The translations under genes were made by a program, and so were the position numbers. This document shows, in pieces, positions 21,153-31,174 of a DNA stretch of 64,000 nucleotides; position 1 is the stretch's first letter; each line of letters starts with the position of its first letter. The notes under the pieces were generated by a model. It did no database searches, was not told the origin of the DNA, and saw only the letters and a program-made list of their open reading frames with translations. Source of the stretch: Candidatus Fredericiella danica (lineage in GTDB: Bacteria > Chloroflexota > Anaerolineae > Caldilineales > Caldilineaceae); contig JADJPH010000017.1 in assembly GCA_016713335.1 (NCBI GenBank), positions 1 to 64,000 of the forward strand. Direction: 5' to 3'.

Positions 21153-21607
21153 GCGGACTCGTACGCTCCCTGCTGCGCGCTCAGAATCGCTTCCATGCGC
21201 GCGTGCACCCATTCCGGAATCTTTGCCATTCGCCCCTGCAAATCGACACAGATGTGTTCGGTGCTCCCGGTCGCAATCAGCGCGCCGGTGGCGGCATTGT
21301 GAATCACGTATTGGAAGCGCACCTTGCGGCTTCGTACCTCGGTCACGCTACCTGTCACCCGCACGACATCGCCGAAGCGGGCTGGCGTGCGATATTCAAC
21401 GCACGCGGACGTCACTGCGAAATGGTGGCCGCCGGCGGCCACCTCCGCATAAGGGGCGCCTACGGCATCAAGCCACGCAATGCGCGCAGCTTCAAACCAG
21501 ACCAGATAATTGCTGTGGTGCACGATCCCCATTGCGTCGGTTTCGGCAAACCGAACCGGCAGATCAAGGGGAACCGGGTGCCCATCAGCGGCGCTCAATT
21601 CGTTCAT
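21140..21607 (-). CDS. Acyl-CoA thioesterase, 4-hydroxybenzoyl-CoA thioesterase (YbgC/FadM-like) family
   Basis: A 155-residue hot-dog fold thioesterase. The signature RFAETDAMGIVHHSNYL followed by WFEAAR contains the conserved Asp and the HHSNY motif. VEYRTPARFGDVVRV and IATGSTEHICVD complete the fold. It hydrolyses acyl-CoA esters in the cytoplasm. It starts six bases after the E3 gene stop and overlaps the epimerase gene, so it is inside the operon. The substrate may be a branched or aromatic acyl-CoA product of the adjacent E2/E3 system, but this is inference. Confidence 0.85.
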   Translation of the reverse strand: MNELSAADGHPVPLDLPVRFAETDAMGIVHHSNYLVWFEAARIAWLDAVGAPYAEVAAGGHHFAVTSACVEYRTPARFGDVVRVTGSVTEVRSRKVRFQYVIHNAATGALIATGSTEHICVDLQGRMAKIPEWVHARMEAILSAQQGAYESACVY

Positions 21608-21613
21608 CAGCCC

Positions 21614-23049
21614 CTACATATGAATGGAATGGCCTTCAACTGCATGCGCGGCTTCCATAATCACCTCGCTGAGCGTAGGGTGCGCATGCACGCTGCGAGC
21701 GATCTCTGCGGGTGTAATTTCCATGAATTGCGCCAGTGTCAGTTCCGGCAGCAACTCAGTGACATCGGGACCGACCAGGTGAGCACCCAAGATTTCGCCA
21801 TATTTCGCATCCGCAATAATCTTGACGAAACCCACCTTTGCGTTCAAACCCTGCGCTTTCCCCATTGGGCATAAAGGGCGCCTTGCCAACCTTGATCTCC
21901 AACCCCTTCTCCCGGGCCTGCGCTTCCGTATACCCCAAACTTGCCACCTGCGGATCGCAATAGGTTGCGCGCGGCATAAACACATACCGGTCGGCGGAGA
22001 TGGGCAGCGTCTCCACGCCGGCAATCGTTTCCGCCGCAACCAGCGCCATCGCGCTTGCAACATGGGCAAGCGCCAACTTGCCCGTACAGTCACCGATCGC
22101 GTAAATGTTCGAGACGCTGGTGCGCATCACGTCGTTGACCTCGATAAAACCGCGCTTGTCCACGTTCACGCCCGCCGCCTCCAACCCGACCTGCTCAGTA
22201 TTGGGCTGGACGCCGATTGACATCAGCACCTTGTCCGCGGTCAGGGTCTCGACGGCGTCGGTCTTCATGTTTTTGACCGTAACCTTGACATCTTCGTCCG
22301 TGATTTCAACCTTTTCGGTGCGAGTGCTCGTCATAATCTTGACCCCGCGCTTCGTGAAGACCCTTCGCCACTTCGGCAGCAACGTCGGCATCCTCAAGCG
22401 GCAGGATCTGGTCAAGCATTTCAATGATCGTCACCTCTGCGCCATAAGTGCTGTAGACGTAACTAAACTCCATCCCAATGGCGCCAGAACCGACGACGAT
22501 CAACTTTTTCGGGACCTCTTTCAAGACCAGTGCATCTCGGTACTGAATGATGCGCTCGCCATCGATCTGCGTACCCGGCAAACTGCGGGCGCGTGCCCCG
22601 GTGGCGATGATGAAGTGGGCCGCAGTGACGGTCTGCTCTTTCGCTTCCGGATGGTATTCCGATGGGGTGACCTTGATCGAATGTGCGTCAACAAACGCAG
22701 CATTCCCCTCGATCACCTCGATCTTGTTCTTCTTCATCAGGAAGGCAACACCCTTGGTCTGCCGGCCAACGACATCGCGGCTGCGCTTGACTGCCTTCCC
22801 AAAATCCACTTTCAAATTGTCAAACGTAAAGCCGTACTCATCGGCTTCTTTTAGCGTATGCAGGATCTCCGCGTTGTGGATCAACGCCTTGGTCGGGATG
22901 CAGCCCCAGTTGAGGCAGATTCCCCCTAGGTTTTCACGTTCTACAATTGCAGTCTTCAGCCCAAGTTGCGTAGCGCGTATCGCAGCCACATAACCGCCCG
23001 GTCCGCTGCCAATTACGACGACATCATATTGATATCCTTGATCTGCCAT
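21614..23049 (-). CDS. lpdA: Dihydrolipoyl dehydrogenase (E3), two frameshifts
   Basis: FAD-dependent E3 component that re-oxidises dihydrolipoyl groups of 2-oxoacid dehydrogenase complexes. The ATG at 23049 (MADQGYQYDVVVIGSGPGG) follows GGGGGAGA. Redox cysteines are in GICLNWGC (Cys45 and Cys50). The NAD motif VVGSGAIGMEFSYVY and the C-terminal HAHPTLSEV with the catalytic His are present. The frame changes near 22360 (GLHEARG against KRGVKIMTSTRTEKVEI) and near 21865 (FMPNGK then AQGLNAKVGFVKII). Length about 470 residues, as expected. It pairs with the E2 gene directly upstream; no E1 genes are in the window. Confidence 0.93.
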
Positions 23050-23134
23050 TGTCTCCCCCGTATTGAGGCCCTGTTTCATCGGTACAATCGAAGATGTAAG
23101 GCGCAGCCACCATCATGACACCACGCCATTGGAA

Positions 23135-24397
23135 CTACTGCCAATTCTCTAGTCTTTCACGGACGACTGTCAAGAATGCATCGGCCTGGGCGCCATCCAA
23201 CGCGCGATGGTCAAACGTCAGGCTCAAATATACCATCGGCCGGATCACAATCGCATCGTCTGCATGCGGCAGCAGCGTCTTGGCGGTGCTGCGCACGACG
23301 GGGCGCTTCACGATGGCGCCGGCGCCAAGGATGCCGGTCTGTGGCTGGTTGATAATCGGCGTCGCCAACAGGCTGCCGCCTGTCCCGTGGTTGGTCAACG
23401 TAAAGGTGCCGCCCTGAATCTCTTCCGGTCGCAATTGGTTGCTGCGGGCGCGGGCTACCTCGTCATTCACCGCACGCGCCACGCCCTGCAGATTCAGCTC
23501 ATCTGCGTCACGAATGATCGGGACAATCAACCCGTGGCTTAAGGCTACGGCGACCCCAATGTGCACGCGCCGGCTGACCACAATGCCATCATCCGTGAAA
23601 CGGCTATTTGCTTCAGGCACGCTCCGCAACGCCGTCGCAATGGCCGTTACAAAATAGGCGGTGTAGGTCAAGGCAACCCCCTTGGCAGCAAAGCCCCGTT
23701 TGTTTGCCTCGCGATGGTGTACGACCGCCGTCAAATCGGCCTCACAGATCGAGGTCACGTGTGGACTCGTGCGCTTGCTCATCACCATATGCTGCGCAAT
23801 TGCCCGGCGCATGGCCGTGAGCGGATGGAGCACCTCGTCGGCAGACAGCTTGACGGGCGTTTTCGGGCGCTCGGCCTCGATGGGAACCGTTGGCGCAATG
23901 ACGGTGTGTTCCTCCGCAACTTGCGCAGTCACCCGGCCGATATACGCTTCGAGATCCTTTTTGGTGATGCGCCCCCCCATCCCGGTGCCACTCACCCGCC
24001 CCAAATCAACCTGATACTCTGCCGCCATGCGGGCGACAACCGGGCTGACAAACGCACGGCCTTCGGGACGCACATCGCCGGTTGAGCCGGTCGCCCCAGG
24101 CGGCACGCGCTCAACGCTGCCAGACTCACGCTTTGCGTCCATTGCGGTTTCACCGTCCTCTGGCGCGCCGATATACGCCAGCACCGTGCCGGCCGCAACC
24201 GTCACCCCCTCAGGTACAACAATCTCTACGAGCACACCATCAATGGGCGCGGGCGCCTCGGTGTCGATCTTGTCCGTTGAGATGTCGAGCAGCGGTTCGC
24301 CCTTAGCCACGCGGTCGCCCGGCGCTTTTCGCCAACGCACCACGGTGCCTTCGACAACGCTCTCGCCCAACTGGGGCATGCGCACGCTTGTAGCCAT
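23135..24397 (-). CDS. Dihydrolipoamide acyltransferase, E2 component of a 2-oxoacid dehydrogenase complex
   Basis: A 420-residue E2. Domain order: lipoyl domain (1-80) with Lys43 in STDKIDTEA; a variable linker; the peripheral subunit-binding domain SPVVARMAAEYQVDLGRVSG-TGMGGRITKKDL (about 117-152); and the acyltransferase core with LTNHGTGGSL and active-site FDHRALDGAQ near the C terminus. Only one lipoyl domain is present. The family includes pyruvate, 2-oxoglutarate and branched-chain E2s; the lipoyl and core sequences look closest to the branched-chain/2-oxoglutarate type, but this is not certain. It lies between the asparaginase gene (six bases upstream) and the E3 gene (85 bases downstream). 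Confidence 0.92.
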   Translation of the reverse strand: MATSVRMPQLGESVVEGTVVRWRKAPGDRVAKGEPLLDISTDKIDTEAPAPIDGVLVEIVVPEGVTVAAGTVLAYIGAPEDGETAMDAKRESGSVERVPPGATGSTGDVRPEGRAFVSPVVARMAAEYQVDLGRVSGTGMGGRITKKDLEAYIGRVTAQVAEEHTVIAPTVPIEAERPKTPVKLSADEVLHPLTAMRRAIAQHMVMSKRTSPHVTSICEADLTAVVHHREANKRGFAAKGVALTYTAYFVTAIATALRSVPEANSRFTDDGIVVSRRVHIGVAVALSHGLIVPIIRDADELNLQGVARAVNDEVARARSNQLRPEEIQGGTFTLTNHGTGGSLLATPIINQPQTGILGAGAIVKRPVVRSTAKTLLPHADDAIVIRPMVYLSLTFDHRALDGAQADAFLTVVRERLENWQ

Positions 24398-24403
24398 CGA
24401 TCC

Positions 24404-25363
24404 CTACTTTGCCACCAACGCGGTTCGTTCCGCCAACACCGGCGCCTCGTGAGCAGCCGTCATGTACAGGTAAAGCTTTCCGGGAACAGTCGTGAAGCCG
24501 GCATATTCGCCCTCCGGTGTCAGGCCCACGATGTTCATGTACTGCCCTTCCTGCGTGGCGAGGCCGTCCAGATCACGCAGCGTTTCCAAGCCGGCTTCTT
24601 GTAATGACATCCCAAGCTTCATGTAGACGATCAAACTACGTGCAGTGCCCGCACGGATGGCCAGTTCGCCCATGCCCGTGCAGGCCACAGCGCCGTAACG
24701 ATTGTCGCAGTAGTTACCTGCGCCAATCAGAGGGCTGTCCCCCACGCGGCCTGGATATTTCCAGCCCAAACCGCTGGTCGTGACCGCAGAAGCAAGGTTT
24801 CCATGTAGATCGAGGGCAAGAAAATTCACCGTGCCCTGCGTATCGACGCGTCCTGCCTTGTAGATCTTGTCCTGCAAATTGATCGGCCGCGTCAGCAGTC
24901 CGGCGACATTACGCAGGTCGGCGTTCTGACCCGACGCCAGCCCGCGCTCCGCAAAGCGCTCTTCCCATCGGCGCAATGCCTCACCCGTCACCTGATTCTG
25001 CGGCGCCTCACCCAGTTCCGCAGCAAGACGCTCCGCACCCCGTCCGACGATCAGCACGTGCGGGGTCTCTTCCATCACGCGCCGTGCCAATGTGATGGCG
25101 CGACCGTACCCTTGTACGGCGGCCACGGCGCCTGCCCGCAACGTCTTACCATCCATGATACTGGCATCCAATTCGACCTCGCCCAGTACATTGGGCAACC
25201 CACTGTAACCGACACTGTGCTCTTCGGGGTCGTCCTCAATAATCCGGCTTGCAAGTTCGACCGCATCAAGGGCGGTTGCGCCGGCGCGCAACGCCTCCAT
25301 CGCCCTCAGCATGCCATACCGGCCATTTTCGCTGGCAACCATCACAGGTGCGACGCGCTTCAT
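24404..25363 (-). CDS. N-terminal-nucleophile asparaginase (glycosylasparaginase/isoaspartyl peptidase family)
   Basis: A 319-residue Ntn-hydrolase precursor. Autocleavage is expected at Gly177-Thr178 in TQGTVNFLALD, making Thr178 the nucleophile; GRVGDSPLIGAGNYCDN and ACTGMGELAIR are the substrate-binding motifs of the family. Such enzymes hydrolyse beta-aspartyl peptides, L-asparagine or GlcNAc-Asn. There is no signal peptide, so it acts in the cytoplasm. It starts six bases after the Nfu-like gene and ends six bases before E2, placing it in the operon even though its chemistry is unrelated to the neighbours. Confidence 0.87.
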   Translation of the reverse strand: MKRVAPVMVASENGRYGMLRAMEALRAGATALDAVELASRIIEDDPEEHSVGYSGLPNVLGEVELDASIMDGKTLRAGAVAAVQGYGRAITLARRVMEETPHVLIVGRGAERLAAELGEAPQNQVTGEALRRWEERFAERGLASGQNADLRNVAGLLTRPINLQDKIYKAGRVDTQGTVNFLALDLHGNLASAVTTSGLGWKYPGRVGDSPLIGAGNYCDNRYGAVACTGMGELAIRAGTARSLIVYMKLGMSLQEAGLETLRDLDGLATQEGQYMNIVGLTPEGEYAGFTTVPGKLYLYMTAAHEAPVLAERTALVAK

Positions 25364-25369
25364 CGTCCT

Positions 25370-25633
25370 TCACTCTTCCCAATCGTTCTCAAGATAACGC
25401 TGAATAATCGGCGCCAATGCATCCCAGTCCACCTCAGGCAGTTTGTTCACCGTCACAAAATCCTGCGCCATGAAGACGTTATAGACGCCGTGCAAAGCAA
25501 AAATTCTGGCAGCCATAGGATCACCCTCGGCAGCGGCCGCGCTGGCATAACTCACCGGTCTGGCAAAGCGCCGCGCAGGGAGGACAAACTTCATGGCGTT
25601 GGGGTTTGGCGTAGGCTGCACCACGACCGGCAT
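25370..25633 (-). CDS. Nfu N-terminal-domain (NifU_N/Nfu_N) protein
   Basis: An 87-residue protein starting MPVVVQPTPNPNAMKFVLP, the signature of the Nfu N-terminal domain, which in full Nfu proteins precedes the CxxC Fe-S scaffold domain. Here only the N-terminal domain exists; no CxxC follows. VYNVFMAQDFVTVNKLP and the ending IIQRYLENDWEE are typical of these short forms. I chose ATG 25633 because a TATACT -10 box lies seven bases upstream, so the longer frame could not be transcribed from it. It heads a seven-gene operon. A role as Fe-S or lipoyl-synthase-related partner is inference. Confidence 0.75.
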   Translation of the reverse strand: MPVVVQPTPNPNAMKFVLPARRFARPVSYASAAAAEGDPMAARIFALHGVYNVFMAQDFVTVNKLPEVDWDALAPIIQRYLENDWEE

Positions 25634-25640
25634 GGGGCGT

Positions 25641-25670
25641 AGTATAGCAGCAGCCAACAGAAATTGGGAA
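25641..25670 (-). promoter_or_regulatory. Promoter of the nfu-mltG operon, apparently leaderless
   Basis: Minus strand TGCTATACT (-10 hexamer at 25641-25646) stands seven bases before the ATG at 25633, so transcription should begin at or beside the start codon. The -35 is weak (TTCCCA at 25665-25670, 18-base spacer), compensated by the extended -10. Confidence 0.5.
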
Positions 25671-25778
25671 TGAAAGCGCAAAGCGTAGCGCGCCTTGCGG
25701 AAACACAGGCGGATAACGGTTACCCTGTCTGGGTTGGATGAATTCGAACGCCAGTTCAGGTTTGATAGGAGCGACCGT

Positions 25779-26321
25779 ATGAACGAACATTTCGAGGTGG
25801 CCACGCTTGGCGGCGGCTGCTTCTGGTGTCTGGAAGCCGCATTTCTAGAATTGCGCGGTGTGGAGAAGGTGGTCTCCGGCTATGCAGGTGGCCACGTCAC
25901 CAACCCGACCTACCGCGCCGTCTGCACCGGCACGACAGGTCACGCTGAAGTCGTGCAAGTCACCTTTGACCCGTCCATTATCAGCTATGCCGACATTCTA
26001 CAGGTATTTTTCACGATTCACGACCCGACAACACTCAACCGGCAAGGGGCCGACGTCGGCCCCCAATATCGTTCCGTGATCTACTACCACGATGCGACAC
26101 AGCAGCAGACCGCTGAAGCGGTGATGCAACAGGTTGCGGCGTCTGGCGTCTGGTCCGGCCGCTTAGTGACCCAGTTGGAACCACTGGACCACTTCTACCC
26201 GGCCGAAGACTATCACCAGGACTACTACAGCAACAATCCGAACCAACCCTATTGCCAGGTCGTCGTGGCGCCCAAAGTCGCCAAGGTGCGGAAGCAGTTC
26301 TACACGAGACTGAAGAAATAA
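25779..26321 (+). CDS. msrA: Peptide-methionine (S)-S-oxide reductase MsrA
   Basis: Reduces methionine-S-sulfoxide in proteins and free form. The 180-residue protein starts MNEHFEVATLGGGCFWCLEA, with catalytic Cys14 in GCFWC. It continues with SGYAGGHVTNPTYRAVC, GHAEVVQVTFDP, YRSVIYYHD and the tail DYHQDYYSNNPNQPYC with the resolving-type Cys. The ATG at 25779 follows GATAGGAG; the frame is open further upstream but is not homologous. It is divergent from nfu and monocistronic, ending in a terminator shared with the next, converging gene. Essentially certain. Confidence 0.96.
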   Translation: MNEHFEVATLGGGCFWCLEAAFLELRGVEKVVSGYAGGHVTNPTYRAVCTGTTGHAEVVQVTFDPSIISYADILQVFFTIHDPTTLNRQGADVGPQYRSVIYYHDATQQQTAEAVMQQVAASGVWSGRLVTQLEPLDHFYPAEDYHQDYYSNNPNQPYCQVVVAPKVAKVRKQFYTRLKK

Positions 26322-26327
26322 TCGGAT

Positions 26328-26363
26328 GCCCGCCGGCGCCCAGGTGTGGAGGCGCCGGCGGGC
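26328..26363. terminator. Terminator between msrA and the serine hydrolase gene
   Basis: Perfect 13-base arms GCCCGCCGGCGCC and its complement around a 10-base loop, just after the msrA stop and before the end of the converging gene. No strong T run. Confidence 0.6.
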
Positions 26364-26373
26364 TTGCCACGGC

Positions 26374-28773
26374 CTATTCCTGCGGGGTAAATATATACTC
26401 CACAACCCCACCGCCCAAGATGATCTTTGGCGTCCCGTCGTCCCCGATTTCGAACTTGTAGAGCGTTTGCAATGGGGCGTCGAGCGCCATACCCGTCGGC
26501 CTGGCCCTTGTCATCCTTGTGCTCGCGCATCCGCGTCTGGAACTCGCCGGCATCCAGAATAAGCTCACCGTCCTCCATGCGCAGTTCGATCGACCCCAGC
26601 GCATCATTGACAAGCGTGCCCAGGTATGGCGCAACCGCGTCCGGATCCGCCGGACCGCTGATCTGCGCCATCATTTCGGCCGCTTGCTTTTTCATCAGTT
26701 GCAAATAGAAGTCCATCTGTTCTTGGCTTTGCGGATCTTGCGCAAAGATCAGTTCCAGTACCCGCCCGGTGACACCCTGGTTGAAGACATTGCTTGCGCG
26801 TGCATTCGTCAATACGATGACACCCAGGTTTGCTTCGGGTAGGAAGGTGAAGTCCGATGTGAAACCGAGTGTGTTGCCACCATGGGTGATGACGGGCAAC
26901 CCCTTGTACGTTGTAGTCATCCACCCCAACCCATAACTCGTATCGGCAGTCACCTTGATTTGCGGTTTGCCAGGTCTCGCGCAGGTTTTGCGCCGAGACA
27001 GCCTGCGTCCCATCCGGCGCCACCCCTGTGCCAGCTCGGTCTCCATATAACGCGCCATGTCTTCCAGCGTCGACCAGTGCACACCCGCCGGCGCAACCGG
27101 CAGCAAAGTCTTCTCGATATCCAGCGAGATCGGTGAGTAGGTGCCGTCAAGGTTCAGCGTGTGCGGTGTGGCATAGTCACCCCATGCTTCCACCTGGTCA
27201 AAGTCAATGGTCGTTCTGGCCATCCCAATCGGATCGGACACGCTCCTGCTAGCGCCTTCTTGTAGTTGGCCAACAAGTCATCCGTACCCTTCAGCGACGG
27301 CGCCGCCACATACCCTGCCGTTCCTACCATCTGATTGCTATATTGGAACGCCTCACCAAACTTCGTGAAGAACTCGAAATCGCCGAGCGAGGCGACAATA
27401 TCCTCGGCCTTCTGTTCCTGTGCATTGAAGAGAAACTCAAAGTCACGCCGCGGCACGCCGGTGCAAGCACAGACTAGATTGCGCATCGTGATCGTCTTGC
27501 TTAGCTCCGGATCTTTCACCTTAAAGGCCGGGAATAGTTCGACAACCGGCGTATCCCAGGTCATTAGCCCGTCGTCAACCAGCGTCCCCATCATCAGTGT
27601 CGTGAGGCTCTTGCCGGTGGATCCAATCATCAAGTTTGTTTCAGGCGTCATCGGGGCGCCGGTTTCCGGATTGGCGACGCCAAAACCCCTGGCGTAGACC
27701 ACACTCCCATTTTGGACGATTCCCACCGCCGCACCTGGAATGTCGAACTTTTCCATGTAATCTTCGATGAACGCCTCGAGTGGTTCCGTGATTGCTGGCG
27801 TGACCGTCAATGGCGCAATGCCGGTCAGGTCCTCCTCCTCAAGACCGGAAATCTTGAAACCGGTCGTGATGATTTGCAACTGCGATGCGCTTTTGTGCAC
27901 CTGCCAACGCCATCGAACACAATCACATACACCACCCCATCCTTTAGTTGCCCCACTGCCTGGACAATGCGGTTGTCGTCGCTGGTATCGTAGGTGATCG
28001 CTACGGTCTTTTCCACGCCAGGCCGCGACGGCGTGTCAATCGCCTCTTTCACCGGGAGCGCAAACGCCGGGTCGACAATCTTCCACGCGGCATCAAGCGC
28101 AGCCTCGACGTCGTCACCTTCCAGCACCAGCGCAGAGACTTTCAATTCCTGCTCCGGATCGGTCAAGAAGATGTAGCCCTCTTCCTGCGTGGCAACCCAA
28201 TTGGTGGGCACCGGTACGGAGAACCGCCCACTGGCGTCGGTGAAAATGGTGGTCGACGCAACTTCCGCCGCCGACGCGGCCTGACCCTCTGGAGAGATTG
28301 GCACGATTGTAAATGTCCCCTCATATCCACCTTGCGCCATCGTACCGGTGACGGAGCCATCATCGGCAATGGTGCCGTTGAAGACTGCAAGTTGCTGCCC
28401 ACTTAGCATTTCAAAGTGCACGGTGTTGGACTCAATCACCATGTCATGAATGGGGATACCCGACACGCCCTGGGCGGGAATGCCGACGCTTCCCTGATAC
28501 TCACCGTTTTCCACCGTGAAAGCGACGATGATGCCCAGCTGCATCCCTGCAATCTCTACGGTGCCGCTATACGTCGCCGTCACGCCCTCGGCGTTGTCCG
28601 CCACGCCTACCTTCACCCGGCGCCCCCACCGTTGCCGCCACGGGCGTCGTTTCCACTGCTGCAACCGGTTCTGCCGGGGCCGGTCGCGTGGCAGGCAATG
28701 CAGCCTGGCACGCGGTTACGCCAAAGAGCACCCCAACCAACAACAACCGAATTCCCCACCTTTTCGTATCCAT
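26374..28773 (-). CDS. Serine hydrolase lipoprotein (class C beta-lactamase/PBP4 fold), at least five frameshifts
   Basis: Start ATG 28773 after AAAGGAG; the signal peptide ends LFGVTACQ (lipobox). A beta-rich N-terminal domain (YSGTVEIAGMQL and a second domain with GRFSVPVPTNW) precedes a beta-lactamase-fold domain. Its motifs are SxxK in MIGSTGKSLTTLMM, YxN in FQYSNQMVGTAGY and HxG in ITHGGNTLGF. The end is VEYIFTPQE, TAG at 26374. The frame changes near 28625, 27890, 27235, twice near 26960-27020, and near 26480. All pieces join into one plausible protein of about 800 residues. The indel density is the highest in the window, so a true pseudogene cannot be excluded. Typical functions are esterase or D,D-peptidase at the cell surface. 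Confidence 0.75.
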
Positions 28774-28824
28774 GTTGCGCTCCTTTCGCCATTGCCGCAT
28801 GCGTGCGTGGCGACGTACAAAGTA

Positions 28825-28852
28825 GACACCCCTGGCGGGCGCCAGGGGTGTC
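28825..28852 (-). terminator. Hairpin terminator of the Fe-S oxidoreductase gene
   Basis: GACACCCCTGGCG paired with its perfect complement around a two-base loop, 59 bases after the Fe-S gene stop and before the start of the serine hydrolase gene. The minus-strand trail CTACTTTGT is moderately T-rich. Confidence 0.6.
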
Positions 28853-28910
28853 CGTGTTCACAGCCATTGCTGCAGTGCGATAGCCGTCATTTACCGTGCC
28901 CGACGAGCAA

Positions 28911-30961
28911 TCAGTCGCCGGTCGCACCGTTCCCCGCCGTCACCGGGGCCAGACGATCGGCGATAATCTCGGTGATGTCCTTCACCTTGATCTGCTTCTC
29001 CGCGCCCTTCGATGCATCGGTCAGCATCGTGAGACAGAATGGGCAACCAACCGCAATCGTCTGCGCGCCCGTCGCGACGGCTTCAGCATAGCGCGTCTCA
29101 TTCACCTTGGCAGTGCCATGTTCTTCTTCTTTCCAGAACTGCGCACCACCGGCGCCGCAACAGAAGGACTGCTTCCCATGCCGTGGCATCTCAACCATAA
29201 ACGCGTTCGTCGCAAGCAGAGCCTCGCGCGGCTGCTCGATGATCCCGTTCTGGCGACCGAGGTAGCAAGGGTCGTGGAAAGTGATCTGGTCGACCTCGCC
29301 ACTACGCTGCACTGCGATCTTCTTGGCCGCAGTCAACTCGGTCAGCAACTGGGTCGAGTGAATAACGTTGTAATCGCCCCCATACTGCTTGTAATCCTTG
29401 CCCAACGATTGGAGACAGTGCGGGCAGGTCGTCACCATCCGCCGCGGCTTGTCCCCCATGACCTCATTCAGGACTTCGATGTTGCCCTGGGCCAATTCGA
29501 AGAACAGTGCCTCGTTGCCAGCGCGCCGCGCTGAATCCCCGTTGCAACGCTCCATTTCGCCGAGCACCGCATAGTTGACCCCGGCTGCGTTCAGGATCGT
29601 AGCGAACGCCGGTGCAGTCTCCTGGACGCGGGGGTCGTACGAGGCCGAGCAGCCAACCCACCAAAGCATCTCAAAGTCGGGGTTATCGTCGACCGTCGGC
29701 ACGTCCAATCCATCGGCCCACTTCAGGCGATCCCGCTGGCTCAAGTTCCAGGGGTTGCCGTTGCGCTCCATCCCGCGGAACGCTTGTTTGAGTTCGGCCG
29801 GGAACTCGTTCTCCATCAACACCTGGTTGCGCCGCATGTACAGGATATCGAACATGGGTTCGTTGCCAACCGGGCAGATGTTGACACAGGCCGCACAGGT
29901 TGTGCAGGCCCAGACCGCAGACTCAGAGATCGCAAAGTCCATTAACTTCTCAGGCGAATCGGTCCCGCCCGCCAGCGCCGTCAGATTGGCGTTGAGATAA
30001 TAACGCTTGTTGATTTCCAGTGCGGAGGGCGACAGTTCCTTACCGGTGGTGTACGCCGGGCAGGCATCCTGGCACCGGTTGCACATGATGCAGGAGTAGG
30101 CATCGACCAAGTGCGTCCAGGGCAACTGCTCGATCCTGGCAACGCCAAATTCCTGGATCGACTCATCTTCAAAATTGATGGGGCTGATTTCACCCAGCGA
30201 ACTGCGCTTCGGCTTGGTCAGGAAGTTGATCCCCGACATAATCAGGTGGAAGTGCTTGGTGTACGGGAAGTACGGGAGAAAGGCCAGGATCAGGCCGATC
30301 GCCAGCCAGAAACCAAGATGTTCACCAACGACCAGAACAGGTTCAGGTAGGCCGGACCAGAGGCTCCCCAGCGCTGAGCTGAATGGCTGCCAGGGGGTGA
30401 GACCTTCTGTCGCCAACTTAAAACTGTTGCCGATCCACCGGAAACCCACATGGAAGAGGATGAACAACGCCACGATCAAGGAGTCGCGCCGGATGCCACC
30501 CGCCTTGATCCGATCCAGCAGTTTGACGTTCTCATGATAGGTCAAAGCCTTGTCATGGAACACAAAGCGGCGGAAGATGAAGTAGATGATGCCAATCAAT
30601 ACGCTCATCGTCGCCAGATCGGCCAGGAACCGGTAGAAGTCCCCAAGGATGTTGTGGCCCAGGAACGTGACCGGGAACATCGCCTCGACAACGTCGCCAA
30701 AATTGACGAGGAAGTAGAGATGAACCCCAACGAAATCATGATGTGGAAAATGCTACTCACGGCCCGCGTCTGCCACATGGCCCCGGTTGTCATCCAGGTG
30801 ACTGCGGCATGCCAGCGGCGTTGCAACATCTCCTTCAGGTTCGGCTTCGGATCTGCCCCGCGCATGATGACACGATAGACTTTGCGAAAACCAATAAACG
30901 CAAAGTAGATCGACGCTGCAACCGCAATAATAAAGAGAATTTTTTCAACGAGGGTGAGCAT
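28911..30961 (-). CDS. Membrane-bound Fe-S oxidoreductase, HdrDE/EMO-like (one frameshift)
   Basis: About 683 residues after correcting a frameshift near 30723 (GFIS then YFLVNFGDVVEAM). The N-terminal third holds membrane helices like the NarI/HdrE cytochrome b subunit, with histidines in RRWHAAVTWM and SIFHIMISLGF as likely haem ligands. Two [4Fe-4S] motifs follow, CIMCNRCQDACP and CTTCAACVNICP, then two CCG (cysteine-rich) domains ending in CPHCLQSLG, FHDPCYLGR, SFCCGAGG and GCPFCLTML. This fused layout is that of the proposed ETF:menaquinone oxidoreductases found near acyl-CoA dehydrogenase systems. EtfAB genes lie about 9 kb away. It is divergent from the PLP decarboxylase gene. Confidence 0.85.
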
Positions 30962-31016
30962 AGCGGACCTTTCTTGCCAGTTTGAATTTGAGGGGGCCGA
31001 AAAGGGTCTTTTGAGA

Positions 31017-31092
31017 ATGTATTGTACATACCAATTCCATCCGTGGCTAAATGGCAATCGTACCGCATCTTGCGGACAAATGTACTGTACTT
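31017..31092. promoter_or_regulatory. Pair of operator-like palindromic sites in a divergent promoter region
   Basis: ATGTATTGTACAT (31017-31029, palindromic 5-3-5) and the related ATGTACTGTACTT (31080-31092) lie 63 bases apart, about six helical turns. The second site is eight bases before the decarboxylase -35 box. A shared repressor of both divergent genes is plausible but unproven. Confidence 0.4.
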
Positions 31093-31100
31093 AAATGTCT

Positions 31101-31128
31101 TTGCACCCTCCTCTGACTGTGATACGAT
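31101..31128 (+). promoter_or_regulatory. Promoter of the PLP decarboxylase gene
   Basis: TTGCAC (31101-31106), 16-base spacer, TACGAT (31123-31128). The predicted start near 31135 lies downstream of the possible ATG at 31127, which favours the ATG at 31175. Confidence 0.45.
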
Positions 31129-31174
31129 GGCCAATTGCCACCCGGCCCAATCAACTTTCAATGGTGAGCATACA

